Positions 55,343 through 63,948 of a stretch of DNA of 64,000 bases are shown here, piece after piece; within the stretch, counting starts at the first letter, position 1, and each line of letters opens with the position of its first letter. Made by a program: the position numbers and the translations under genes. Under the pieces are notes generated by a model. That model did no database searches and had not been told where the DNA came from. It saw nothing but the letters and a program-made list of their open reading frames with translations. Source of the DNA: a candidate division TM6 bacterium GW2011_GWF2_37_49. Its GTDB lineage: Bacteria; Babelota; Babeliae; Babelales; RVW-14. The stretch is taken from NCBI GenBank assembly GCA_000989955.1, contig LBTE01000001.1, positions 62,001 through 126,000 of the forward strand, written 5' to 3'.

Positions 55343-56131
55343 TTATGCCAAAGCCGCTTCAATTTTTTGTAAAGCACACTTCTTCTGGTAATCGGTTGAG
55401 TACCAAGCGTTGAATAAAACAGCTGATGCATTAAGAGCTGCTGGCAAGTATCCTAAAATATCCAGCACGGAAATAGGCACTCCTTTAAACTTTGTAAGTT
55501 CTTTTAAATCAAAATTCTTGCATTTTAAGAAGTAAATTAACAATAACGGCAGAGCCAACGCATCAACTAACGCCATTGCGCTACGGCCAATAAATAGGAC
55601 TTTGCCATCTTTTTCTTGTGCAATCTTTTCACTTAGTTTGTCAGCATATTTTTCTCTGAACAGAGCAATAATTTCTTTTTTGTCTTCAGGCTTTAATAAT
55701 GCAACACATTTTTTAAGGTTTTGCAAAGCAACAAGAGACTTGTCGCTCTTATAAATTATTGACTCACAAAATACCTGTGAAAAAACCATAAATATTATCA
55801 TTATTGCAGCAAATTGACTATCACTTAATTTTTCATATTGGTTACCTTTAATAGCCAATAAAGGAATTGCAACTGTGCCAAACAACTTTGCTAACTCTTT
55901 TATAACGCCAACGCCAGCACGTCCTACAAAGGATGCCTTGTTTGATTTCAACGCAATTTCTGCCAAATTTTCAAACTCGTTAACTGCAGCAGATTTTGAC
56001 GCTGCAATTTCTACGTCCTGAGCTTCTTGAGGCTGCGTATCAAAATCTTCCTGAGAAGACATGTCCGTAGCATTTACAGAACCTGCAAAAAAAATAGCGC
56101 CCAGAGCTAAATATTGTTTCAACATCTTCAT
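55343..56131 (-). CDS. Exported membrane protein of unknown function
   Basis: 262 residues: signal peptide (MKMLKQYLALGAIFFAGSVNA), an acidic stretch, then a duplicated layout. In each half a GRAGV/GRSAM motif (SFVGRAGVGVIKELAKLFGT near residue 65, LFIGRSAMALVDALALPLLL near 178) precedes hydrophobic segments. This internal repeat of about 110 residues suggests a membrane protein born by duplication. No family recognised. AAGG precedes the ATG. Confidence 0.7.
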   Translation of the reverse strand: MKMLKQYLALGAIFFAGSVNATDMSSQEDFDTQPQEAQDVEIAASKSAAVNEFENLAEIALKSNKASFVGRAGVGVIKELAKLFGTVAIPLLAIKGNQYEKLSDSQFAAIMIIFMVFSQVFCESIIYKSDKSLVALQNLKKCVALLKPEDKKEIIALFREKYADKLSEKIAQEKDGKVLFIGRSAMALVDALALPLLLIYFLKCKNFDLKELTKFKGVPISVLDILGYLPAALNASAVLFNAWYSTDYQKKCALQKIEAALA

Positions 56132-56277
56132 GAATAAAACACCTTATTTTAAAATATACATCTGACAACTTACTCGATGAGTATATAACAAAAAAATAAA
56201 ACTTCAAACGACCAATTTAATTCAATTTGAAAAGACGCCACAAGGCTGCCGCGCCAAAACTATTATTTTCAGGCACA

Positions 56278-56412
56278 TACATCGACTATCGCCATTCGCA
56301 AGTGCGGCCAGATCAGGTCTCAAGAGAAATTGACAATTTTTATAACGCGGCCTACTGCATGTCTGCCAATGCTGGCTACGTAATGAAATTTTTCAAAATT
56401 GCAAAAAGTGCC
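56278..56412 (+). repeat. 135-nt dispersed repeat, copy K
   Basis: TACATCGACTATCGCC at 56278, central ACAATTTTTATAACGCGGCC, end AAAATTGCAAAAAGTGCC. 135 nt. Flanked by GGCA before and TGCC at the end, a possible short terminal inverted repeat. One frame is open throughout by chance (see rejected items). Confidence 0.77.
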
Positions 56413-56515
56413 ATAGTCTTTGAATAAGCCTATCTGCATGCGAATGCAAACAAATAACATCATACATAGCAGGCCAAATCAAGACATTGACGCTTCGAAT
56501 CGAGTAGGTCTCGAT

Positions 56516-56646
56516 TTTATGCGTGTTTCGGTAAATTATTTTCAACCAAATTTTTATACATTATAAATGGGAAAATTGATACAGAGCTTGAATTAATAAA
56601 AGTACTCAGACTTTTAGGCTTGAAACTCGATATTTTTACTGTTTAA
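56516..56646 (+). pseudogene. Fragment of an HTH (HipB/XRE-type) antitoxin or regulator
   Basis: The frame ending at TAA 56644-56646 reads KFLYIINGKIDTELE, LIKVLRLLGLKLDIF at its end. This matches the C-terminal part of XRE/HipB proteins (a Y-I-x-x-I-x-NGK turn followed by L-x-KVLRxLGLxLD). There is no start codon or first half of the HTH, so it is a decayed remnant. It suggests that a toxin-antitoxin locus once lay here beside repeat copy K. Confidence 0.45.
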
Positions 56647-56687
56647 TGCACTTTCACCTTATAAACAATGCGCATGCCGCGCACACC

Positions 56688-56730
56688 AAAAAAGGCGCCT
56701 CCGATTTTTCGTAGGCGCCTTTTAGTTTTT
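56688..56730 (-). terminator. Intrinsic terminator
   Basis: AAAAGGCGCCT (56690-56700) pairs with AGGCGCCTTTT (56713-56723), loop of 12. On the minus strand it is followed by TTTTGG and on the plus strand by TTTTAGTTTTT, so it can work in both directions. It lies just after the stop at 56743. Confidence 0.8.
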
Positions 56731-56742
56731 AAGCTGCTAAAT

Positions 56743-58083
56743 TTATTGTAAAGATATGTTTGAAAAGAGATAGTTTTGATAAGTGACTTGGGGATTCTCA
56801 AACAATAACGGTCTGACAGTTTCGGCATCCAAACATTTGGCGTTGTCAGCTAATGTTTGAATTGCTTGTGCTCCATGGTCCAGCGTTGTTGCTGTTAATA
56901 GTATGTCAATGCTTTTGTCAAATCCCATTCCTGCGACATTAACAAATCCTAATGTTTCTAATTGTTTACATATATTTATCGAGTGCAAGTCTCCCATGCA
57001 AGCAACTATTCTTTTTTCGTTGCAACTAAATATGTTTACAAGTACTTCAGTCTCAAATAATGCAAACGCTGACTGTTGGATTTGTGGGAAAATTTGCATT
57101 ATTATTTGCTGCAGAACGTCTGTATTCTTGGCTTTTGCAAAATCTGCGCAAAATAGTGTTGCAATTATAGGTAAAATTGTATTACTAACCATTTTGCCAT
57201 GGTCCGTTTTATGCGTTTCCCACAATTGTTTGATGGCTGCAGGAATATTTTCTTGCTCGTCATTTGCTATTTTGCCATCGATTGCATCAACTCCGAATTC
57301 TAAGATTAAAAGAGAATTAAATAAAAGTTTAATTAATTCTCTTTTAACATGGCTATATAATGCTTCCGCCGTAGCATTTTTTGCTACACTAGCTATAAAT
57401 GAGGGCTGTAGAGAAGTGCAACTCATTCTTACGTCTAAAACCCCACATCTTGCTTCATCCGAACAAATCAAATTTGCTTGTGGTAGGCTTTTTGCTAATT
57501 CGTTAAAAAGTTTAAGTGCAAAAATCTTTTCCTTAAGAATTGATTGGGTATTATATACTGCAGTTAAAATCTTCACTAATTGTGCAAGACGATCCGCTGA
57601 ATGATCCCCTGAGGCGTCTGCTATGCTGGCTTCATATTCTGTAGAAAGTGCCCTCAAATACGCTACAAGTTCGGTAACTGTGCTTTGTTCCGTCTGAGGA
57701 GCTTTATCAATAAAAGGTTGCATCATTGGATATAACGTTTGAGCTTTTTTCGTGTATTCCGTAAATTCAACAATATTTAGAGCTTGAAATGTAGCCAGGT
57801 CGGAGCAAATGTCTTTTTTGCAAAATTCGCAAATGAAATTTACATGACCGTTTAATGATCTGTGTAAATTAGTTAATAGGCCAGTATAAGAATTAGATAA
57901 CGATTCAACATTGGTTGGCATACCTTCTATTTTGAACAGGGCTTGGCCGCTTTCATGAAAATCTGAGAGGATATCGACGCATTGTTGCGTTTGGGGATTA
58001 TACATGCGCGTCAACTTAAATGGATATGGCAATGCGCTGGTCATGGCAGTAAATAAAAAAAGTAAAACTATTTTTGTTTTCAT
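56743..58083 (-). CDS. Secreted protein of unknown function
   Basis: 446 residues with a signal peptide (MKTKIVLLFLFTAMTSALPY). Paired cysteines occur early (CEFCKKDIC near residues 85-93). An N-terminal motif QQCVDILSDFHESG and a C-terminal motif RIVACMGDLHSINICKQLETLGF both contain D-x-H; together they may form a metal or nucleotide site, but no family was recognised. Mostly helical otherwise. AAGGA precedes the ATG; a strong terminator follows. Confidence 0.75.
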   Translation of the reverse strand: MKTKIVLLFLFTAMTSALPYPFKLTRMYNPQTQQCVDILSDFHESGQALFKIEGMPTNVESLSNSYTGLLTNLHRSLNGHVNFICEFCKKDICSDLATFQALNIVEFTEYTKKAQTLYPMMQPFIDKAPQTEQSTVTELVAYLRALSTEYEASIADASGDHSADRLAQLVKILTAVYNTQSILKEKIFALKLFNELAKSLPQANLICSDEARCGVLDVRMSCTSLQPSFIASVAKNATAEALYSHVKRELIKLLFNSLLILEFGVDAIDGKIANDEQENIPAAIKQLWETHKTDHGKMVSNTILPIIATLFCADFAKAKNTDVLQQIIMQIFPQIQQSAFALFETEVLVNIFSCNEKRIVACMGDLHSINICKQLETLGFVNVAGMGFDKSIDILLTATTLDHGAQAIQTLADNAKCLDAETVRPLLFENPQVTYQNYLFSNISLQ

Positions 58084-58126
58084 AAAAAATCCTTACTTTG
58101 GATTAGCGTAGTTCAACAAGTTTTTA

Positions 58127-58717
58127 CTATGATATAACGCAATGCGTAAGATTTGAATGTCTTGGATGTTTAAATTTTTTGCACGAACGAATTCCATCTT
58201 GGGTGTTCATTAAAGCGATTTCTTCCTGGTGGGCAGCTAAAAACATATCAGCCTTTATCATATTTTGCGGAACCACAAAATATGATATTACCTCAGGGGT
58301 TACAAAAAGTCCGCATTTATGAAAATGGCTTACAACAATGGAAATAATTTTTTCTTTTGTAAGCATTTCATTAAATCTTCTGCTTAAACACTTAAAACTC
58401 GAAACTATTTTTATTGCTTCAACTATAAATTCAACCAATTTAATCTTGTTGCTATGTTTAAATAATGAAATAGAAAGGCCCTTGCCAGAATCTATAAGCC
58501 ATATTATTTTCATGTCATCACGCATTAATGGTTGATTTTCTGTAAATCCAAATATTCGATTTGGACTCACTGGCTCAAGGCTAATCTCAATAATATATTC
58601 TATTGGTGGGTTATCAATCTTGTCAAAGTAAATAGGTTTATTTGCTGCAGAAAATACACTTGTAGTTAAAGACACTACGAATAAAGCTGATAGCGTTATG
58701 ATTCTGAAATTATACAT
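58127..58717 (-). CDS. Secreted protein of unknown function
   Basis: 196 residues with a signal peptide (MYNFRIITLSALFVVSLTTSVFS). The middle segment IKIVSSFKCLSRRFNEMLTK loosely resembles the end of an F-box (L..V...C..F), a weak similarity. No other motif recognised. CAGGAAA precedes the ATG. The 58718-59036 gap upstream carries a transposase remnant. Confidence 0.65.
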   Translation of the reverse strand: MYNFRIITLSALFVVSLTTSVFSAANKPIYFDKIDNPPIEYIIEISLEPVSPNRIFGFTENQPLMRDDMKIIWLIDSGKGLSISLFKHSNKIKLVEFIVEAIKIVSSFKCLSRRFNEMLTKEKIISIVVSHFHKCGLFVTPEVISYFVVPQNMIKADMFLAAHQEEIALMNTQDGIRSCKKFKHPRHSNLTHCVIS

Positions 58718-58849
58718 AATTGTTTCCTGATTGTTTGAGATGAGAAAATACTGTTATTTAAAGCATTGTTTCAAGTTAGCCGTTATTTGTTTTTTGTCAA
58801 ACGCGTATGCTGGTTCAGTACATATGAGACTGATTGGCCTTCGCAGGAT

Positions 58850-59000
58850 TGATAGCATAACTCAGAGATTGAGTAACGCAAGACATTATGTGGACGCACT
58901 TTGTTGTAAAAGGCATTGAATTCTTTCAGTCTGTAACGCAAAATTTCGAACTTGGGAGGTCTGTTCAGAGTAAAGTGCCATCGAGTTTTAGGTCTATGAC
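58850..59000 (-). pseudogene. Remnant of an IS3/IS481-type transposase, C-terminal piece
   Basis: Minus-strand translation around 58998-58860 reads HRPKTRWHFTLNRPPKFE, RLKEFNAFYNKVRPHNVLRY. The FNxFYNxxRPHxxLxY pattern is the conserved end of the integrase-type (rve) transposase domain. No catalytic DDE part, start or terminal repeats remain. It abuts the 3' end of rsmA. Confidence 0.6.
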
Positions 59001-59036
59001 TTGGAGATGTATTTGATAATGCGATACCCAGCAAAG

Positions 59037-59885
59037 CTACCCAATCAAGATATTCCACAGCTCTAAAAATTTATCAAATGAAATTTGCTGGGAGCGAAGT
59101 TGCAAAATATCGTTAGTAATTTTTTCGTTTTGAAAGAACTTCGTATTTTTTAGATTATTGCGAATAGTCTGCCTAGGCGCCTTAAAGCATATTTTGACAA
59201 ACTCCCAAAATTCAGTTTCTCGAGGAATGTGTACCAAATCAAATTTGGGTTTGAAATAAATTGTTCGTGAAAAAACTTTTGGAGGTGGTGTAAAAGAGCC
59301 TGGTTCGACCTTGTCAAGCAGCTTCCAGTCGAAGTGGTATTGCAAAAACATTGTTGTTGCGGAGTATTTTTTGCCACGCGTAGCAACAATTTTTTGCGCA
59401 ACCTCTTCCTGAACCATGACAACGCCCTCATTGAACAGGTCTTTGTTTTGCTGAAGTTTAAAAAGAATTGGAAATGTGATCTGATAAGGCAAATTTGCAA
59501 GCAAAACCAGCGGTTTTTTTGATTCTAATTCTTGCCTTAAATCCACGCTTAAAATATCTATAATATTTATATTTAATCGCTTGTCTTTGATTTTGGATTG
59601 AACGTATTCTGCCCATTCAGGATCAATTTCAAAAACATGAAGTTGTTTGCATTTTGTTTGTTTTAAAATTGCATCGGTCAAAAATCCGTCCCCACAGCCA
59701 ATTTCAACTATTGTGGTTTTTGCGTCGACCTCAACAGCATCAATCATTCGATGAACTACTGGTTCATTGCGCAAAAAATGCTGCCCAAAAGCCTTTTTTT
59801 TAAGTGGCAAATTTTCGAATTCATCAACAACAGGTTTACGTTCTTTAAAATGCAGCATTTTTCTAGGATTTAAGTATTTAATCAT
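59037..59885 (-). CDS. rsmA: 16S rRNA dimethyladenosine transferase
   Basis: 282 residues. Family motifs: KKKAFGQHFLRNEPVVHRM near residues 29-47, SAM-binding VEIGCGDGFLTDAILK near 59-74, the catalytic-loop motif LLANLPYQITFPI (NLPY in place of the usual N(I/L)PY) and the PPPKVFSRTI stretch. It dimethylates two adenines near the 3' end of 16S rRNA during small-subunit assembly. The start at 59885 has only a weak ribosome site (GGATG); a few residues of uncertainty remain. Confidence 0.93.
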   Translation of the reverse strand: MIKYLNPRKMLHFKERKPVVDEFENLPLKKKAFGQHFLRNEPVVHRMIDAVEVDAKTTIVEIGCGDGFLTDAILKQTKCKQLHVFEIDPEWAEYVQSKIKDKRLNINIIDILSVDLRQELESKKPLVLLANLPYQITFPILFKLQQNKDLFNEGVVMVQEEVAQKIVATRGKKYSATTMFLQYHFDWKLLDKVEPGSFTPPPKVFSRTIYFKPKFDLVHIPRETEFWEFVKICFKAPRQTIRNNLKNTKFFQNEKITNDILQLRSQQISFDKFLELWNILIG

Positions 59886-60153
59886 TCAACATCCATGGAT
59901 TATTTATGAGATCATTACACAAAGCTTAAGTTGTTGAACCAGCATTAATTACAACAAATATCATAAAATCTATCAAATTTTGGCAAAAATGCATCTATTT
60001 CGGCAAATAATAAATTTGTCGATTTTGGCTATCTTTGTGAGTTATTCGCATTGGTATAGGCAGATATTATCTTAAATCATTGCAACGCACAAATATAATT
60101 TACTATTATTAAATTAGATGAAGGTTATATGTATTTAAAAAGGAGAGGTTATC

Positions 60154-61410
60154 ATGAAGATGAAGTTGCTATGTTTAACACCAGTGCTTGTTATCACATT
60201 CTTAGTCATCAGTTCAATATCGATTAGATTGGTTGCTGTCAATGAAGATGATAAAGATTTCAAATTATTTAATGGTAATGAAACCGTAAAATTAGTTGGA
60301 CGTGGTGGCGGAGGTGGTCACGGCGGCGGACATGGTGGTGGCAGCCGAAGCTTTTCAGGAGGTAGAGGCGGCAGTCGCAGTTTTTCAGGAAGCCGTGGTG
60401 GCAGTCGTAGCTTTTCTGGAAGTCGCAGTGGTGGTCATGGAGCTTCGAAAATGAGAAGCGGATCAAAGGGTAGTTCAAGAGTTGGCAGAGGTGGTTCCAA
60501 ATCTCGTGGCGGTAGTCACGTAAAAAGTGGACATGGCGGCGGTCGAGGTGGCAGTCACGCAAAAAGCGGACACCACGGCGGTCGAGGCAGACATGGTGGT
60601 GGTCACGGAGGTCGTGGCGGCCATCACGGGCATCATGGAGGTCATTACGGGAGACATCATGGTCACTGGGGTGATCGTGGATGGAGAAATTCTTACTGGG
60701 GTTTTGGCTGGGGAGCTCCTTGGTGGCCAGGTTTGTTCTGGTATCCTGGAATCGCAGCTTGGTACTGGGGGCCTTATAACTGCTTAGTAACTCCAATGTT
60801 TGGCATAGGTTATGGGTTAGCATTTGCAGGTCTTGCTTATGGCTATTACTGGTATCCATCAATAAATGTAAGTGTCTATGTTGCAGAAAAAGAAGATGTT
60901 CCATCCGGTGTTGTATACGTAGAAAATGAGGATGACGATAATCCTGTTTATTATGCGGTTTATCGAAAAGTGCTTAGTGGCGATGATTCTTACTTAATAA
61001 AGGTAAGCTCTCCACAAATTTTAAGCACAAAAAAAACTGTTAAAGTTTATCTACCAGAAACATCAACTAAAAATTATGTAGTCGTTACGCGTCGCAGTGA
61101 AGAAGAATTCAAAGACAACATGGATGAAAAGGGTAATGAGGTGGACGATGATATTGTGAAACAAATTAGAAAAGAAAAAGCTGATTTGATAGAAACAAAA
61201 AATATAAAGGCTGATGAAAACATCGATGAAGAAGAAGTTGGCAAATTAAAAGAAACAAAAGAATCAGCCAGAAAAGATGAGTCCAAGCTTCGCGAAGGTC
61301 TTGCAAAAATAGAAGTTAATAAAGACAAGCTTCCAACAGAAGAAGAGCTCGCCAAGAAAAATGGTAAACCAACAAAATACACAAAACAATCTGCTGTTGA
61401 AGTTGAATAG
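60154..61410 (+). CDS. Secreted Gly/His/Ser/Arg-rich protein
   Basis: 418 residues, strong AGGAGAGG ribosome site. Signal peptide near residues 3-28. Residues 48-170 are low complexity: SRSFSG repeats, then GGRGGH/HGGH runs rich in Gly and His. Next comes an aromatic membrane-like region (WRNSYWGFGWGAPWWPGLFWYPGI to LAFAGLAYGYYW, residues 178-235), then a compact beta-type segment (235-320) and a highly charged Lys/Glu helix (320-400). The His-rich part could bind metals. Surface or matrix protein is a guess. A hairpin with T-run ends it. Confidence 0.75.
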   Translation: MKMKLLCLTPVLVITFLVISSISIRLVAVNEDDKDFKLFNGNETVKLVGRGGGGGHGGGHGGGSRSFSGGRGGSRSFSGSRGGSRSFSGSRSGGHGASKMRSGSKGSSRVGRGGSKSRGGSHVKSGHGGGRGGSHAKSGHHGGRGRHGGGHGGRGGHHGHHGGHYGRHHGHWGDRGWRNSYWGFGWGAPWWPGLFWYPGIAAWYWGPYNCLVTPMFGIGYGLAFAGLAYGYYWYPSINVSVYVAEKEDVPSGVVYVENEDDDNPVYYAVYRKVLSGDDSYLIKVSSPQILSTKKTVKVYLPETSTKNYVVVTRRSEEEFKDNMDEKGNEVDDDIVKQIRKEKADLIETKNIKADENIDEEEVGKLKETKESARKDESKLREGLAKIEVNKDKLPTEEELAKKNGKPTKYTKQSAVEVE

Positions 61411-61448
61411 TTTAGGTCCAAACTAACTTTAAAATAACAACTCTTACC

Positions 61449-61491
61449 AAAAAAGAAGAAGTGGTGAATGCATGCCATTTCTTCTTTTTTT
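61449..61491 (+). terminator. Intrinsic terminator of the Gly/His-rich protein gene
   Basis: AAAAAAGAAGAAGTGG (61449-61464) pairs with CCATTTCTTCTTTTTT (61475-61490) with one G-T pair; the right arm ends in seven T. Loop of ten bases. Confidence 0.8.
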
Positions 61492-61532
61492 GTACATAAT
61501 TCATAAAAATTTTTCTAACATCATCGTTTACT

Positions 61533-61697
61533 AATACCAATTCCAGATCAAAGAGTGAAAAAAAATTAACTACTAAAGCTTAAAGCGTCGATTAACAGCA
61601 CATAAAGAAGCATATTTCCGCTACATCCTCCTACAGATCGGACATTTGACGTGAAGTGAAAAATCTATAAAAAAAGTTACCCTATTCCTAAGAAAAA
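61533..61697 (-). mobile_element. Transposase-like fragment repeat (copy 2 of 2)
   Basis: Minus strand is collinear with 27381-27546 from TAGGAATAGGGTAA to TCACTCTTTGATCTGGAATT; the last 27 bases are identical and the middle is more diverged. In this copy the frame corresponding to the transposase-like peptide is broken (R-S-V-G-G-C... in place of R-S-G-R-P-H). As with copy 1, it stands just beyond a 135-nt repeat (copy L) in the same order. Confidence 0.5.
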
Positions 61698-61755
61698 AAT
61701 AAGTAACAAGGTAATGAAGTTAACTTCACCCTACAACCAATTAAAATATATCGAT

Positions 61756-61890
61756 AGCACTTTTTGCAATTTTTGAAAATTTCATTCCGTAGATCGCTCC
61801 AGCAGATAGCTGGAAGCTCGAATCTAAAAACTTATCAATTTACTTGCAACACCGACACACAGCTGCGGTTAAGAATGCAACATCAATGTA
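61756..61890 (-). repeat. 135-nt dispersed repeat, copy L
   Basis: Minus orientation: TACATTGATGTTGC at 61890, central AAGTTTTTAGATTCGAGC, end AAAATTGCAAAAAGTGCT. 135 nt. The centre has TTCCAGC/GCTGGAG (seven pairs, one G-T). It lies 25 bases after the priA stop on the same strand. Confidence 0.75.
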
Positions 61891-61914
61891 TCACCCTAAA
61901 AATCATAGACTTGT

Positions 61915-63900
61915 CTACTGATTAACTGATATAAAAATTCGACTTGCAATCGGCATCGAGTTAAGTTTACCGAGTAATTTGTGGATACTTGAAAAATTGG
62001 GGGACTTCAAAAATATTTGTCTGATTTCGATATTTTGAATTTTGTGAATAACTGGCAGCGCTGGCCCAAGAATTCGTACACCAAGATTTAGACTTTGATT
62101 AATATCATTCAAAAAAGCGGCCACCTCGGCTGCTTCTTGATCAAGTAACACCGAATCATCGTTGCGCAACTCGACTTGCGCAAGTCGACAAAACGGTGGA
62201 TATAAAATTTCTTGTCTAATTAACGATTCATTCGTGCAAAAATCGATGTAATCAATTTCATTCAAAAAATCGAAAATTTTATGATCTTGGACTGCCTGTA
62301 TTATTACACGACTGTGATTATGCATCCGACCTGCACGGCCCGCAACTTGAATCAATTGCTGCAGCGTCGATTCACACGCATTATAAAAAGGCATGTGTAG
62401 GCTAACGTCGGCCCAGAGCACCCCAACCAATGTTACGCCCGGAAAATGGTAACCCTTGGTTATTGTCTGCGTACCAATCAAAATATCTATTTCTCCCTTT
62501 TCAAACATCTCAACAGTCTTGTGCCAGTCTCGCTGCTTGCTGGTGGTGTCAAGGTCTGCTCGAGCAATTCTGGCTTTGGGAAACAGGTCCTGAAAAATAT
62601 TGACCGCTTGCTGCGTGCCTATGCCTTTTTTTAAAAAATCTTTTGAGCCAGCACCGCAATCTGGGCAAGCATTGGGCACAATCTTTGAAAAGCCGCAATA
62701 ATGACAGCGCAAAGTGCCAGTCGAAAGCTGGCTGTCGGCATGCAATGTCAAACTTACCGAGCAATGCGGGCAATTGAATATGAATCCACAATTTTTGCAT
62801 TGAATAAAAAAGCTGTAGCCACGTCGGTTAAGATATATCATCGCTTGCTCACCACGCTCCAAACACTTATCAACAGCAACGTCCAGCTCACGAGAAACCC
62901 AAAAACTTCTACGTTTCTGATACCGCTGCGAATTTAAAATAACTTTTGTAACAAGCGGAAAACTGCCTTTAAATCGCCTTGTTATACGAAATAAGGTCCA
63001 GCCATTCTTTGCAACGTTATGCAACGACGTCAGTGACGGGGTGGCAGAACCCATCAAAATTGGAATTTTATAAATACTGGCACGCCAAAGCGCGACTTCC
63101 TTGCTGTTAAGGCGCGGATGTTTCTTCTCAACAAACCCATTTTCATGTTCTTCGTCAATGATTATCATGCCAAGATTGTTAATCGGAAGCATTACCGGCA
63201 TATGCACGCCTATAACAAGAACTGGAAGGCCTTTTAGTAAAGAGTTCCACAATAAACGGCGTTCAGCAATTTTTGTGGCGGAGTGAAAGCCAAAGATCTG
63301 AACATCGGGCAGCTGAGCTTTTAGTATGCGCTCGAACTGAAGACTCAGCGAGACTTCTGGCAAAAGCATCAAAACACTTTTATTGTTGGTCACACACTCT
63401 TTAATCAAGGCCTTGTAAACCTCGGTTTTGCCTGAACCTGTGACACCGTGCAAAAGAGTTGGCTTATATTCTGAATTTTTGATAAATGGCGTGAGATGGT
63501 CAACGACCTGAGCCTGTTCTTGCGTAAGCTCAACTTTTGGTTGCTGGCTTAAATCCTCATCCACCGAAAACAAATCAGCTTTGCTTTCTTTTTTATCACC
63601 CAAAAACCCCCTGATTCGCTGAAAAAAATGTAGTGGATGGGTGAAATAAAAACCGGATATTTTATTGATAAATTCAACAAATCTGGCATCAGCCGGGAAA
63701 TTGCCGACCTCTATAATCTCTTTAACATCAAAGGCTGCTTCAAATTTGGGTTTAAGCGCTACAACGTAGGCTAGATGAGTACTCGTCTTCAGAGGTACCC
63801 TCACAAGCGTGCCAATGCCAACCTGATACTGAATTACTGCAGGCACTCTGTAAGTCAAATATTTCTGAAATCCGTTTAAAAGCAAAACATCGGCATACAT
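61915..63900 (-). CDS. priA: Primosomal protein N' (PriA helicase)
   Basis: 661 residues from the ATG at 63900; an in-frame TTG at 63915 would add five residues, and neither has a clear ribosome site. An N-terminal DNA-binding part is followed by Walker A LLHGVTGSGKTEVY, Walker B MIIIDEEHENGF and GSATPSLTS. The zinc-binding cysteine cluster is CKNCGFIFNCPHC...CHYCG...CPDCG, and the helicase motifs are completed by IDILIGTQTITKGYHFPGVTLV and QVAGRAGR. PriA restarts stalled replication forks. Slightly shorter than the E. coli protein (732). Confidence 0.94.
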   Translation of the reverse strand: MYADVLLLNGFQKYLTYRVPAVIQYQVGIGTLVRVPLKTSTHLAYVVALKPKFEAAFDVKEIIEVGNFPADARFVEFINKISGFYFTHPLHFFQRIRGFLGDKKESKADLFSVDEDLSQQPKVELTQEQAQVVDHLTPFIKNSEYKPTLLHGVTGSGKTEVYKALIKECVTNNKSVLMLLPEVSLSLQFERILKAQLPDVQIFGFHSATKIAERRLLWNSLLKGLPVLVIGVHMPVMLPINNLGMIIIDEEHENGFVEKKHPRLNSKEVALWRASIYKIPILMGSATPSLTSLHNVAKNGWTLFRITRRFKGSFPLVTKVILNSQRYQKRRSFWVSRELDVAVDKCLERGEQAMIYLNRRGYSFFIQCKNCGFIFNCPHCSVSLTLHADSQLSTGTLRCHYCGFSKIVPNACPDCGAGSKDFLKKGIGTQQAVNIFQDLFPKARIARADLDTTSKQRDWHKTVEMFEKGEIDILIGTQTITKGYHFPGVTLVGVLWADVSLHMPFYNACESTLQQLIQVAGRAGRMHNHSRVIIQAVQDHKIFDFLNEIDYIDFCTNESLIRQEILYPPFCRLAQVELRNDDSVLLDQEAAEVAAFLNDINQSLNLGVRILGPALPVIHKIQNIEIRQIFLKSPNFSSIHKLLGKLNSMPIASRIFISVNQ

Positions 63901-63948
63901 AAAAATTTTAATCAAACTTTTTTTGGGCTATGAACTTTTATCATTATT

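Noticed and set aside
56227-56427. Open frame through repeat copy K, with similar peptides (YI-D/N..., FYNAAY, KIAKSA) readable in the same frame of copies H, I and F
   Set aside because: Most other copies have in-frame stops, five of them at the same codon 29 of the module, and third codon positions in the conserved blocks are as fixed as the others. The element is conserved as DNA or RNA, not as protein.
60269-60904. 211-codon antisense ORF with His/Leu/Asp-rich translation
   Set aside because: An antisense shadow of the Gly/His-rich repeat region, whose base composition removes stops on the other strand.
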